This document shows, piece by piece, positions 13,111 through 24,699 of a DNA stretch of 64,000 nucleotides. The translations under genes and the position numbers were made by a program. This DNA comes from Galerina marginata (lineage: Eukaryota > Basidiomycota > Agaricomycetes > Agaricales > Galerinaceae), in assembly GCA_023014335.1 (NCBI GenBank), contig JAECYW010000013.1:1302001-1366000 (forward strand), in the 5' to 3' direction. A model generated the notes under the pieces. It saw nothing but the letters and a program-made list of their open reading frames with translations, made no database searches and was not told the DNA's origin. How positions within the stretch are numbered: position 1 is the stretch's first letter; each line of letters starts with the position of its first letter.

Positions 13111-14250
13111 TCATATAAGTATATCCTTTACCCCCACACCTTCAACTTGGGGCGGATTCTCAACTTGAAGAGGTTCCATCTTCGTTATGTCCACACCTGG
13201 TTTTATCAAAACGCGAACGGCCCTGTCGCTATCGCTGGCTTTTATCGACTCTTGAACACTGGCCTTTTCATCTGTTACTTCTCGGAGCTGGTTTTCAGCG
13301 TAACATCCTTCGCATTTGCAAGAAGAGGCAGCGAATCTTTTTTCTGCCAATTTGGCGCTCTTGAACGACACTGGGACCTTATAGCAGATACGCTGTCGAA
13401 CTTTTTGCACCAGTTCAAAAAGTGGAAAATCTCGTCTACTTCAACATTGGAGGATGCAGACAGAGTTTTAATATGGATATTTGCGAACGTCCTGCGCTTT
13501 GTACCTTGGAACAGTGTTTTTGGAGCTTCCACTGACACTCGACTTGACTTTGATGATCACGGCTGACATTTTGGTGCTGAAATACTGTGGCAGAGGGATC
13601 TTGGGGGCGTCTATGTATTCCCGACAGTATATCGGGTCCTGGACGCCCCACCTGAGTAATGGGGCCTCGGTGTCATCACCAAGTTGCAGTGCGTCAATTA
13701 TCATTAATATATCATTGGAGTCAGCTGGTATTCGCGTCGTTCTCGCGTCGTTCTCTCAAAAATGCATGACTCTCATTTAACCAATACATTGCTCCGTCGG
13801 GCCCACCTGGATCCACTGAGCTCCACCAAGTTACCTATACGGATTTATTTTTGCGCCAGGTTTTCCGTCGGGGTCAACATAAAGCCAATTGACGGGATAC
13901 TGACACAGGGTTTGGACTTTCACTGAGCCACTTTGCGGCGGATGGCCCTGGTTAGTTCTGTTTCTACGCATTTCGGTCGAGGACTTGAAGGAACCAGATC
14001 AGTAATGAGAGTTTTTAATAAAAAGGTTGGCTGATCGATCATCGGAATTGATTCTTCCAATTGAGGACTATGATATAATTCTGCCTTCAAGTTTCCAAGC
14101 ACATACCTTTTGTCCGAAACGGCGATGTCAAACTTGACCCGATGACCGTCTCCACTTTTGACATTTGTTCGATATCTGTGTGATCAGCTAGCTCAAGATA
14201 GCTTCATCGTGTCAGTACGCTGTTACACAGTGCTACAAAATCATACGGTA
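13111..14250 (-). CDS. Uncharacterised gene, possibly degenerate; exon structure unresolved
   Basis: I do not recognise this gene. Several minus-strand stretches look coding: about 13920-14190 (DGHRVKFDIAVSDKRYVLGN, then IDQPTFLLKTLITDLVPSSP), 13860-13925 (CQYPVNWLYVDPDGKPGA), 13770-13850 (TWWSSVDPGGPDGAMYW), 13468-13704 (WGVQDPIYCREYIDAPK), 13400-13500 (NIHIKTLSASSNVEVDE) and 13111-13360 (AVRVLIKPGVDITKMEP). They lie in changing frames and I could not join them all with good GT-AG introns, so it is either a multi-exon gene with short introns or a decaying one. Two pieces share W-x-x-V-D-P-x-G-x-x-G-A. No signal peptide or membrane span is obvious. It is divergent from the DUF2235 gene at 14581, with about 330 bases between them, and a related segment occurs near 17.0-17.2 kb. 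Confidence 0.45.
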
Positions 14251-14580
14251 CACGCAATCTACTCTCTGGTGAGATTTGCGTATTCCATGGATGACGGTGG
14301 CTCTGGAAATTCCAGTCGGTAGGTCCAGGTGGCTCTAAATCTCACTGAGTATGTAATGGTCGCGGTCCTATGAAATCAATAAATGGAACCAAGGTTCCAA
14401 ATCCTCGGAAATTCAGAAGACAGCTTGCATGGTTAGTACCAATATTGGCATTATGGTGTCAAGTCAAGTCCCTTGCATCTGAGGGGGCAGCGGATGCTTG
14501 GTGCTGCCGATGTGCCATATATATGGCCTGCTGATGTTGGTGTAGCCACTTACCGACCGTCGTTTTCCCTCTCGCCAGTT

Positions 14581-16538
14581 ATGTTCATCCCTGAACGTCC
14601 TGCTAATGCAAAATTCCGCACTCTTGTCGTCCTCCTGGACGGAACTGGAGACAGTGTGGACGACGATGTGCGACTCATATTTAGCATTGTTCTTCCGCTC
14701 GCTCATCTCATTGGTAGATGACCAACATCGTCCATCTCAAGAACATGCTCTACGGCACCTATAAAGAGGATGATAAGCAGATGGTATTGTATTTAGTAAG
14801 GATCTAGCAATGTAATCCAAAGCACCATCCCTAATTACATATTTCAGCGAGGAATCGGTTCACCCATGGACGGATTTGATCCAGAGTTCGACGACGAAAA
14901 AGCTCATCCCTGGAAGAGCTTGGCGCAGCGTGTGGGTTCTTGTCATTAAAGTTGTCAAGAGTCTAACTTTACGGAGCAGACCTGGGAGCAAGCATTCGCA
15001 TCCAGTTTCGGTGAATATGTCGCCAGTGAGTAAGGCTTCCATGTCTCTTACCTGTATCATTTCTTACCCTGTATTTACAGGACCATACAAGTGGTTGGCC
15101 CAGAATTGTGCGTTACTTTTAATCAAGGATATGCATTACGAACTCACAGGTATATAGACAAGGATGGTGACAAAATCTGTATTTTTGGTTTCTCCAGAGG
15201 AGCGTATACAGCCAGAGCGTGCGTATCTTGCAACTCGTCGAAGGCGCATCCGAGTCGTGTTCCCGAGAGCGTACTTACTGATGTCTGTTTTCAGTCTCGC
15301 AGGAATGATTAATGCTATTGGTCTCCTTCCGAAAGAAGCGTCCAGTGAAACCGAAGTAAAGGCGGCATACGACCTGTATGACAATTTTGCCGACCTCCCT
15401 CCTGCATCTGCCTCTAAGGCAGACAGAGATGCCAAATTTGTCGAGTTGATGGACGAGTTCCAGGCGCTCAAAGAGAAGAAGAAATCACGGGAAGTATTTA
15501 TCGAGTTTTTGGGTTGCTGGTATGACTGTTTGAGTAACACGCGCCTTAGCGTTGCTGACCCGTGCCGATAGGGATACCGTGAATTCAGTTGGCTATCAAC
15601 GTGCTATCAAACTCGGCTTCACTCGTACAAATGACATCGTGCGCACCTTCCGGCATGCAATTGCCCTCGACGAGCATCGCGTCAAATTCAAGCAGAATAA
15701 CTGGAGTGGCCCGCCTAAGGATAAGGTCCCGAACGCCACTGATAAAGCAACCGACGTGAAACCACCAAGAGTTACAACAGACGTAGAAGAGATCTGGTTT
15801 GCTGGCTGCCATTGTGGTGAGTTTGAGCCTTTACGAATAACCCATGTTGGAAAATTCGGTCTGACCTATACCTTAGACATCGGAGGTGGTTCTGTCCTGA
15901 ACGGTACCAGGCCTAACCTTGCCCATATCCCCCTGCGATGGATGATTCGTGAATGCTTCAACAAGAACACCGGTATGATGTTTGACCCGCAGGCCATCAA
16001 AATCGCTGGCATCGACCCGTCCTCCCTGTCCCCTGGAGTCAAGCGTTCTCCACCCGAAATCTCCACCTTTTCATCAGGCTCCGCCAAAATTGCAGTTGTT
16101 GAACCCGAGGGGTGGGTGGCATACTTTAAAAGCTGGATTTGGAGTAAGAAAGGCACCGAACTGCAGCTCCCCAACAAGTCCGAAGATGAGCTCGACGCAG
16201 CTGATGCTCTCGCTCCTGCCTATGATCAACTGGTGCTAAATCCGGGAAAATGGGCCCTGATGGAGAGAATCGGTCTTAATAAAGATAGGTTTAAGGATGG
16301 CAAATGGGAGGAAATATCAGAGCAGCATCTATCCCGTGGGCGGACTATTCCGCCGCCGAAGGAGTTGCATGGAGGCAAGGTCAAGGCCCACTGGACGGTT
16401 CGCCGACGCATGGAAGGCAGGTTTGAGAATGGGACAACATATGTTCCGCTGGCTAGGGTTGGGTATGAAGAGAAGTACGATGACAAGACACTCTTTACTA
16501 AGGCTGTGGAGGCGGGCTGGGTCGAGTGGGTAGCTTGA
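14581..16538 (+). CDS. DUF2235 (Tle1-like) alpha/beta hydrolase, copy A
   Basis: Intracellular-looking hydrolase of the DUF2235 family, the family that includes type VI secretion phospholipase effectors such as Tle1; fungal substrates are unknown. Nine exons (14581-14667, 14718-14795, 14848-14931, 14980-15025, 15081-15107, 15158-15218, 15295-15519, 15572-15816, 15877-16538) total 1515 nt, 504 residues. Features in order: RTLVVLLDGTGDS near the N terminus, nucleophile Ser120 in GFSRGAYTAR, AGMINAIGLLP, WDTVNSVG, conserved FRHAIALDEHR, HCDIGGGS with Asp285, and a C-terminal arm ending WVEWVA. No signal peptide. Residues 55-56 before GIG are Leu-Arg where copy B has Gln-Pro. The short intron before YKDGDK ends at gtatatag; nearer AG sites would give a stop or break the frame. 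Confidence 0.9.
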
Positions 16539-18147
16539 AAGTCGAATGGTTTGGAGGTCTATAATTCGTTATAATCATTCATGAACGTTCATTCACCGTT
16601 AATCACATATATGTATTAGTATTCCATCTTAGTTCCATCTTACATGAATTCAAATACCACAGTAACTGGCAGTGCGCGTAGCCATGAACCGTCGGCTTGA
16701 CTGTGTAACTTGAACCGTGCCGCATGATGATGATGAGGAGGAGGACTGACTTTCGATTGCCGGCCGTGAGAAAGAAATGTCAGAACAGCTCTCAACAGTG
16801 TTGGCCATTCTTGCCACCTGGATAAATCTCAGTCAAAGTATTGTCGATTTGTGGAACCGGACGGTATGCGTAACTCGCTCGATATTCAGCTCCATTTACC
16901 ATGGGACCGCGCGGTTATCACTCATCCATTAAACCTAGTCACCAAGTCGCGTTTACTCCCAATCTTTCAACCAGAGTTGAATCCCAACTCAGAGAGGTTC
17001 CAGCTCTTTTATGCCTGCACTTGGTTCTATCAAATTGACTTTATTGCTGAGCTATATCGACTTTCCCAAGCGTCCGACAGGATCTGCAGTGTTGTGTTTA
17101 CCTGTTTCTTAGAAAAGCAGACATTCTCACCCACTTCAAAACGTCGGAGGGCACAGACGATTTTGATGCATATATATTCAACCGCTCTATTCTTCGTACA
17201 ACTTTTCGGCGCCAGAGCAAACTGACTTGGCTTCGAGGATCGCGGCTATGGTTCAATACAGCAGAGAAGCTATGTGGCTATCTCTTCTGGTCTTGGAAAG
17301 TTTGATCGCAATGAACGAAGCGCGACGGGCTGTCATTTGTCTAGAGAAGTCAGTCTCTCACTTATTGCCGAAGTCAGTCGGTATTTGCATTCTCCGGCTC
17401 CAAACAAGCGACAAACGGTGGCTTCTCAGTGTAGTGGTTGGCGTTATGGACCCACCTAGTTTTTCGTTCCCTGCATGCCAGGTCGCCTTCGAAATTAATT
17501 CAGGTCTTTCAAGAATCGATAACAAGGATGCCTTCCTCGAATTAATCCCAGGTGGAGCTCAGGCCCCAGTGAGAGGAGCCTGAGCACTAATGCCGCAAAG
17601 GAGACAACACATCTAAGAATACGTGCCGATATTTTCGGCGGAAGACTTAACAGTCATGACAAGTTATTTGCTGTTAAACAATGTTTGATTGGCAAAGGAA
17701 CACCGATTCACTGTCGGCGATGTTGAAGAACCGACAATCGCCTCTACCACCACCTTTGATGTGCGTTCAGCTCAAGACAGAGCGCAATGTAAATGTGAAG
17801 TATTATGAAGGTAGGCACTCATAAGTACCGTGCAATCTACTTGCTTATCAGATTTATTGCAGATTTGGAGTTGACTACGCATCACTGCACTGCATGGGAG
17901 GCTAATTTTTGTGGAGCTTTTGTAAAGCTCGCGGTTTTGAAACAGGGCACTGGATGTCAAACGGTGCAAGGCACCACAGCTCCAAACTTTCATTGCGGTT
18001 ATAAACATCTTAAGGTTAAGTAGAAATCCCCTGGGCCTGAACGGCGGCTGATTTCTAGTTCTCGCGATGTCCAACCACCATCTATAAAGGCTATGGACAA
18101 GGCGAAACCATTGTTCAATATCGACCACACTTTCTCTATCAACAGTC
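16539..18147. other. Spacer between DUF2235 copies with a decayed-looking relative of the 13.1-14.2 kb gene
   Basis: No intact gene is supported. Around 17000-17230 the sequence matches 13180-13510 by eye; in the minus frame the relative retains I-x-I-K ... A ... E-V-x-E spacing, but stop codons interrupt it. The plus strand also has an open stretch over 17227-17583 (118 codons) and an unrelated coding-like stretch just before it (TWLRGSRLWFNTAEKLCGYL). A 160-codon minus ORF at 17772-18254 overlaps exon 1 of copy B in antisense and is probably spurious. The whole spacer fits the second half of a duplicated unit of about 3.5 kb. Confidence 0.35.
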
Positions 18148-20091
18148 ATGTTCATCCCTGAACGTTCTGCAAAAGAAACCTTCCGTACTTTCGTCATCCT
18201 TCTGGATGGAACTGGAGACAGCGTTGACGAAGATGTAGGCCTCATGTTTACCACTGTACTTATATTTTCTAACCCATTTACAGGTGACGAACATTGTTCT
18301 TCTGAAGAACATGCTCCTCGACTCTGAAAAAGAGGATGCCGAGCAGATGGTCTTCTATCAGGTAAGTATCTTACAACGCAATTAAAACACCGTCATTAAT
18401 ATGTATTAAAGCCAGGTATTGGTTCGTCAATGAATGGATTTGACGAACAGTTTGACGACGGGAAGGCTCATTCATGGAAGAGCTGGCTGCATAGGGTGGG
18501 TTCCCTCACCTCGTCGATTGCCATGGGTCTGATGATATGACGTAGACCTGGGACCAAGCTTTCGCATCAGGCTTCAGTGATCATGTTATTGGTAAGTATG
18601 ACATGAGCGCCGCTACCTGCATTGTTACTTATTTCATTTGCAGCGCCTTACAGGTGGTTGGCTCACAGATGTGCGTATATATTCCATCAAGAATGCGCGA
18701 TACAAACTCACAGCTATACAGACAGAGACGGGGATAAAATCTGTATTTTTGGCTTTTCCAGAGGAGCGTACACAGCTCGAGTGTACGTGTTTTTCTACAG
18801 TAGTAAATGTTTCTCGTTTCTGACGAAAAGGATTTTGAATTCCCGTGATCAGTCTTGCAGGGATGATTAACGCTGTTGGCCTACTTCCCAAGGGGCAAGC
18901 CAGTCCAGCTGAAGCCCAGGCAGCATATAACCTATATGACAATTTTGCCGACCTTCCGACCGCTTCTTCCGCGTCCAAGGAACAGAGAGACGCTAAATGG
19001 CTTGCCTTACGGTCCGATTTTCAGGAATTCAAGGCGAAGAATAAATCCCGGGAGGTCCCTATCGAGTTCTTGGGTGTTTGGTAAAACAGTCGATTACCAG
19101 AGGTCTTACTGTTGCTGAACTATACCCACAGGGATACCGTGAACTCTGTCGGCTACAAACGGGCTATCAGGCTCGGGTTTACTCGCACAAATGACATCGT
19201 GCGCACCTTCAGACACGCGATTGCTCTGGACGAACATCGTGTCAAGTTTAAGCAGAATAACTGGAGTGGCCCAGCTAAGGACAAGATTCCGAACCCTGCC
19301 TTTAAAGCAAACGATATCCAATCCTCGAAACCCAAAACGGATGTTGAGGAGGTTTGGTTTGCTGGCTGCCATTGTGGTGAGTTTAGGATTTTATCCACGT
19401 TGGTCGGCCATATATCTGATCTTATTCCTTAGATATTGGAGGTGGCTCTGTCCTAAACGGTACCAGGCCTAACCTCGCCCATATATCCCTGCGATGGATG
19501 ATCCGGGAATGCTTCGCAAAGAACACTGGCATGCTTTTCGACTCAAAAGGCATCGAAGTCATCGGCATCGACCCATCTTCCCTTTACCCTGGTGTCAAGC
19601 GTTCTCCACCCAATCCATCCTTCTTCACATCTGGCGTCGGACAAATTGCAGTTGTCGAGCCCGAGGGCTGGGGGCCATACCTTAAAAGCTGGATTTGGAG
19701 CAAGAAAGGCACAGTGCTCGAACCTCCCAACAAATCCGAGGATCAGCTCGACGCAGATGACGCTCTCGCTCCCGCTTATGACCAACTGGCGCTCAAGCCT
19801 CACAAATGGCTCCTCATGGAGCAAATGAAGGTCACTAAAGAGCGGTTCAAGGATGGCAAGTGGCAGGAGGTGTCAGAGAAAAATCTGTCCCATGGGCGGA
19901 CAATCCCGCCACCGGAGGAGTTGCATGGAGGCAAGATCAAGGTTCACTGGACGGTTCGGCGACGCATGGAGAGCACGTTTAAGAACGGGGAGGCATATGT
20001 TCCACTTGCGAGGGTTGGGTACGCAGAAAATTATGATGATAAGATCCACTTCACCAAGGCCATGGAGAAGTCGGTCGAGTGGGTGGCCTGA
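18148..20091 (+). CDS. DUF2235 (Tle1-like) alpha/beta hydrolase, copy B
   Basis: Tandem paralogue of copy A. Exons 18148-18234, 18284-18361, 18412-18495, 18546-18591, 18644-18670, 18722-18782, 18853-19080, 19132-19376 and 19433-20091 again total 1515 nt, 504 residues. Exons 1 to 6 and 8 have the same lengths as in copy A; exon 7 is one codon longer and exon 9 one codon shorter. It keeps LLDGTGDS, YQPGIGSS, GFSRGAYTAR, WDTVNSVG, HCDIGGGS and the C-terminal EWVA. Here too the short intron before YRDGDK ends at an AG that follows a readable sequence, so a naive reading adds extra residues. All family motifs are intact, so both copies look functional. Catalytic role (esterase or phospholipase) is inferred from the family only. 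Confidence 0.9.
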
Positions 20092-22213
20092 GTGGGTTGG
20101 AACAGGCCAACTCGAAGTCAACCACTCTATTTCTTAGACTTGGACGACTACAATTCCTAAGGTCCTTCACTGATTACTTATTCATTATTATGTCAGGCAT
20201 ATACTACACACTCGTTTCGAATTTCAATGATCATAATACTTCCAAAATAAATGGGTTATAATTCGTGGGTGGAATGGCCGTCCAGCGATCTCGCCATGCG
20301 CGATAGCGATGGCGAGTACGCCTCTGACTCCTTTGTCTCAATGGTAATCTACTTCAAGTTCGGAGCACCAATGCGCAGATCTCTGAGCGAGATTTATGCA
20401 CAAGTTTGCCAGAGCAGGACTCTCAGAGTCACAAAGATATTATTATGTTTTGGCGCCTTCCAGAACACAACAACTTGACTTTGAGAGTTACAGCCCTCCA
20501 CAATCAAGTGCACTGGGTTTACTTTGGTAGAGCTGGCGTGGGTGCATATGCATACCATCAACGACACAAACTGAGGTCCACTCAACATACTCCAAAGGTT
20601 TGACAAATCAAAAAATTGCGTATATCTGTATGCACATGCAAAGAATCGTATGCGAATCGTACCTAACAGCGTGAAAACGGGGAGGGGTGAAGTTCGAATG
20701 GGGACGGGTGGGAGGAAGGAGGCGGGTAAAACGAGAACCAGAAGAGAATATCCGATGAATGTCGATGATCGTATCACTAGAAACCTCGAACCACGACATC
20801 GATGAGGATGTTGCGAAGGCTAACTAAGGGAACAGAGGTTCAGAGCTACACGGTGACAAGCGCCGTGAGGTAGGTGGGTCGACGGATGACGTCATCGTGC
20901 GTACTCGGCCGAGACCACCTTTGTGCACTGCCGGGCGGTGTCGCCGTAATCCAGCTGACGTCCTGAACGCGAGGTCCATTGGCAGAACCACTGCCTCTTC
21001 GCCGAGAAATCCAGCAGTAACCAGGCGTGCCGGGGTAAACCATATGTCCCAAGCATTGAGAATCGAGAAACCCCTAAGGAAGGAGAAGATCGAAAAAAAA
21101 AAAAGCGGGTAACAACGGAAAAAAAGAGGAAAAAATCCAAATCCACAAATCCAGACAAACCAAAACGAAAAAGGGGGTAAAATTAGATATAACCAAGTGC
21201 AAGTGTCTATGCAGTCTCGAACATCCCACACGCAGAACGGGGAAGAGGAAAGAGGAACGGGTAGAGCAACAAAAGGAAATAGTTGTATCGTATGATAAAA
21301 TAAACTATAACAAAACCCGGAACCAGAACAAAGCGAATATATACGACAAAGACAAAAGCAAGGTTTATGGTTTTGCGAACAGAGACCGACAACGACGGAG
21401 ACGGAATTAAAAACTGTCCACGGTGAAGGGATGCGACGCAAAGGGGGGTAACAAACGAGCACAAGGGGTAATGTAGTGGTACGAATAGGTGGTGTGGATG
21501 AACTGAAAGAATAATGATACGCAACAAGCAACGGCTACAGCAAGGCAGGGGCAAAAGCACGTTATATAAAAAGGTGGATAAAAAGGGGGTTTCTCGATGG
21601 CGGGTACGGGCTGTCTTGGTAGTTGTCCGACGTGAAGCGGACTAGCTGTCCACCTAGGGTAGCTTGAGAGGACGGAGGCGCGAGCAACGGAGGCGGCACG
21701 ATAAGAAAAGCAAGCGCTTAGGACACCGAAGCGATAACGCAGGGCCGCGCTGACGTGGACGGTGATGGGAATATCACCGCAGAGCAGAAATTGACGGCTG
21801 ACATGATCCCGTTCGAAGCGAAGCGTAAGGCGAACTGAGATAAGGCCTCCTCGATTATGACACATCTAAAATTGCGTGATAAGGTGATATCGGGTGAAAC
21901 GGGGAGACACAACGGCCTCGAGGCAGGCAGGGCAGGACACAGAGCAGAACAGAGGATGGGTTCATCTAATAGATAGAATCATCTAGGTTCTATGCCCGAC
22001 AGGCGGGAAATAGATATTCTGGTTCGGTTTTATGGGGTGTGATGGTGGGCGGGTTTGAGGTGATGGTGGAGGGGTTGAGGTAGAGTACAAGAGGTGTTTA
22101 ATTTGATTTAATTTCATGCGTTTGGAGTTCGTTGATTTCGTGGATAGGAGGTAGGCGTAGGGATGATGGATGCGGAGAGTCGTTTCTTTTCTTTGGAGAG
22201 AACAAGAGGAGCT
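20092..22213. other. Gene-poor region with purine/pyrimidine skew
   Basis: No gene can be supported. Long minus-strand ORFs (20824-21531, 21207-21560, 21407-21865) lie in a stretch where the minus strand is T- and C-rich, and their products are low-complexity aromatic/Pro/Ser/Cys-rich. This is what a long untranslated region downstream of the minus-strand gene at 22214-22899 would produce. A plus-strand piece near 21720-21838 reads as an EF-hand-like loop, but no upstream exons support it. Bases 20247-20820 hold nothing recognisable. Confidence 0.35.
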
Positions 22214-22899
22214 CTAAACCATGCTTGGCAACTTCCTCTGGTACTGTGGCGCATTCGGGTTGCGCACAGGTGGAGGTCGCGAGGCGGGTCGGCGGAAGGT
22301 ATGCCGCGACATGATCATTTTGGCCATTGATACGGGTACTTCTGTGTTGTAGAGCGCTGGTACTATAAGCGACGCCTCGAGGTTAGCATGGATAGACGCA
22401 AGACAAGAGAGGAGAGCAACGAACGAGGATGCTCAAATGCTGGTCCTTGCCGTCTGCCTGGTTGAACTTGCTGCATCGGCGGCGGTGGGGCTTGCCACCT
22501 TCCACGCTCCGGTAAAGCAGGTAGGCTGTCCCACTTCACGAGGCCCCAAAGCCAGGAGCTCGTTTTCTTCTCCGTCGGTTTTGTTCGTCCCGGTGAGGTG
22601 TCCTTTCCGTCTTGAGATTCTGTCGCTGATGCCGAGGTTGATGCTCCCACCGGTGTGGGCTTCTCTTCCTTTACGATTGTAACAAAAGACACACTCTTGC
22701 GGCCTGCTGTCCAGCTTGGTGGCCGCACAAAAAGCAAGGCGGCGCGGATGCTGGAGAGGATGACCAGGGTAGCGAGAAGAACAAGCCATGTACTCGGCTT
22801 CGTGAGGAGCGAGAAGGACGGCAGGGATGGGAGGGACGGGAGGGAGGAGAGGGACGGAACAGAGACAGCCTCAATGGCTGGTAACTGGACGAGCATCAT
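22214..22899 (-). CDS. Conserved fungal orphan, N-terminal membrane anchor
   Basis: Two exons, 22425-22899 and 22214-22362, give 624 nt, 207 residues. The N terminus has Ser/Leu/Pro repeats (SLPSLPSLPS) and then one membrane span (STWLVLLATLVILSSIRAAL). A tail follows with KSVSFVTIVKEEKP, a Ser/Thr/Lys-rich linker, and after the intron PALYNTEVPVSMAKMIMSRH and FRRPASRPPP. The last exon is basic and proline-rich. The intron (gttcgt...tatag) is needed: reading through gives a short nonsense tail and stop. I recognise the SMAKMIMSRH-type C terminus as recurring in mushroom genomes, but know no function. Start is the first of two adjacent ATGs. Orientation of the membrane segment is not determined. 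Confidence 0.75.
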
Positions 22900-24699
22900 C
22901 TTTGCCGTCGTCGACTAACCACAGAGTGGACTGGTGGCGACGATGAGGGGAGGAAGCAAAGAGGAGGGGAGGGAACGTGGGTCACCAAGGGGAAACAACC
23001 CTCGTGGGGCTTTTGATTAAATAAGGTTAGCGGCTGGTTTCAGTGAGGATTTCGCCGGAAATGCCGGTGAAATGATGCCTCCTGCATGACCTGTTCTTCC
23101 TGCGCTTCGGATTCCTTTTTATTCTCAAGTGACTACCAGCGGTGCGAGCTTGAACCGCGTTCATCCCGATATTTGCATGGTGCTTTTGTTTTCAGTTACA
23201 TTTTCTCTTCAGCGACCAGCTCCAATGTCGGTGCATTCGGAGGTGCCCGTTTCTGCTCCGGTGGGTGGTGGCGCTGCATCTGTCGAATGATCATCTTTGC
23301 GGCTGTCCACCATCCAGATGCTCTTGAACTAGCCCGCAATTGACCGCAACAGCTGAAATGCTTTATTCCATGTGTAAGATCATTGTTATCTAAATTGCTT
23401 TCTGTCCGCCTCCACCTTGATAAGGGAAATCCAGCTTTGGTCCAGACAGACAGGGACTCTTGACGATCATAAATTCTTCGATAGACCCTCTGCTTCCACC
23501 TCGTATCCTCGTATCGTCAAGGTGATCCTCGGGAAGTACTGGTAAATAGCCCTATAACTCTTCACACCGTTATTTGTGGTGTGCGCGCCGGGTATCGTCG
23601 ACTACCATCTATCTGTCCACGGTCGTTGTCACCGTCCGTCCCGATTTCCCATGTCTGCAGACCGACTGATCCAGAAGTAGAAGAGGTCCTCTTTTACATA
23701 CTTGAAAAAGCAAGTAAGCCCTCCGCCTAAGTAATCGATCCTCGTAGCTGTGACTCCTCCAGGTTTTTTTCTAAAGCGATGTCCATGTAAGTGCTATCTT
23801 TCACGAGGCATTAATCCAATCTCATTATTGAATTAATTATAGCAGGTCAGATAGAGTAGCATAACTCCCACCGCGCGGCTCCGGTTTCCCATATTGAAAA
23901 GAACGACGACCGTATCGTTATTCGACCTCCCAGTGGCTACCAGAGTACTCCGGCATTCTGGGGTTGGCTTCACAAAGACTCGTAACCCGCGACCGGCAAC
24001 ATCTACAATCCCAACACGACCGCAAACGCTCCCAATGCCAAAGAATGAGCGTATAGGTATAAATAAAATATGCCTCCAAGCCAATTACAATAATACACTT
24101 ATTCACCGCAATTTAAGCCCGCTCACGAGGAGGAACCACAGGAAATAACCCGGCAAATCCGGAAAGCAGACTAAAAGCGACGGCGCGGAGAAATATCGTG
24201 CTTATGGTCGATGACGATGTTATAATTACCTCTCCCTCTCTACAGCGGACCGGATCTATCCAGACGATTAATTATAGAGCGTACGCGGTGTGGTCAGCGC
24301 ACTTCGAACTTCGCCGCTCACGGTGGCGCCACCTTCGACGACGTCGACCCCGCCTGGGGCGTGCGGGGTGACGCGCTGGCGGAGACCATCATGACATGTA
24401 CGAGGCCGCGCCGGTGGGTCCAAGGTGGCCTGTCAGACTCAAGAACTATGGAGTTGAATTCAGACCTATGACGTTTGGAGTTTGGGAGAAGGAGAAATTC
24501 GAAGGAGAAACTTGGGTGAAGAAGGCCTAGTTCCGTATGTTCCGTCAATCGTCCACAAGTGCGCTGTGAGGGACTCTAGGTCGAGGTTCCACGTCATCTC
24601 GGGTCATATGCAGCTCGCAAGATGGATTTTGTGTCATTGACTGTGGAAGAGCGTTTTGACTTCGGTTGGCTGGAATACTGATGAAGCATCGATGAAGCC
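22900..24699. other. Gene-poor region
   Basis: Apart from the fragment listed at 24322-24531, no coding or RNA gene is supported. The first 200 bases should hold the promoter of the minus-strand orphan. Several short open stretches on both strands are without recognisable content. Confidence 0.4.
24322..24531 (+). pseudogene. GC-rich coding-like gene fragment
   Basis: A short GC-rich island in AT-richer surroundings. One frame reads TFDDVDPAWGVRGDALAET; the neighbouring frame continues as MYEAAPVGPRWPVRLKNYG and ends with GETWVKKA and a TAG stop at 24529-24531. It looks like the C-terminal remnant of a protein-coding gene with a frame change or lost intron in the middle. No family is recognised and no start or upstream exon is seen, so this could still be chance. 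Confidence 0.3.

Noticed and set aside
17772..18254. 160-codon minus-strand ORF
   Set aside because: It overlaps exon 1 of the DUF2235 copy B in antisense and has no recognisable content.
21719..21838. Plus-strand EF-hand-like reading (DVDGDGNITAEQ)
   Set aside because: Position 12 of the loop is Gln instead of Glu, there is no paired hand, and no upstream exon or start is visible; probably chance.
20824..21865. Long minus-strand ORFs of up to 235 codons
   Set aside because: Products are aromatic- and Pro/Ser/Cys-rich low-complexity sequence that results from the T/C-rich strand; no domain and no splice pattern.
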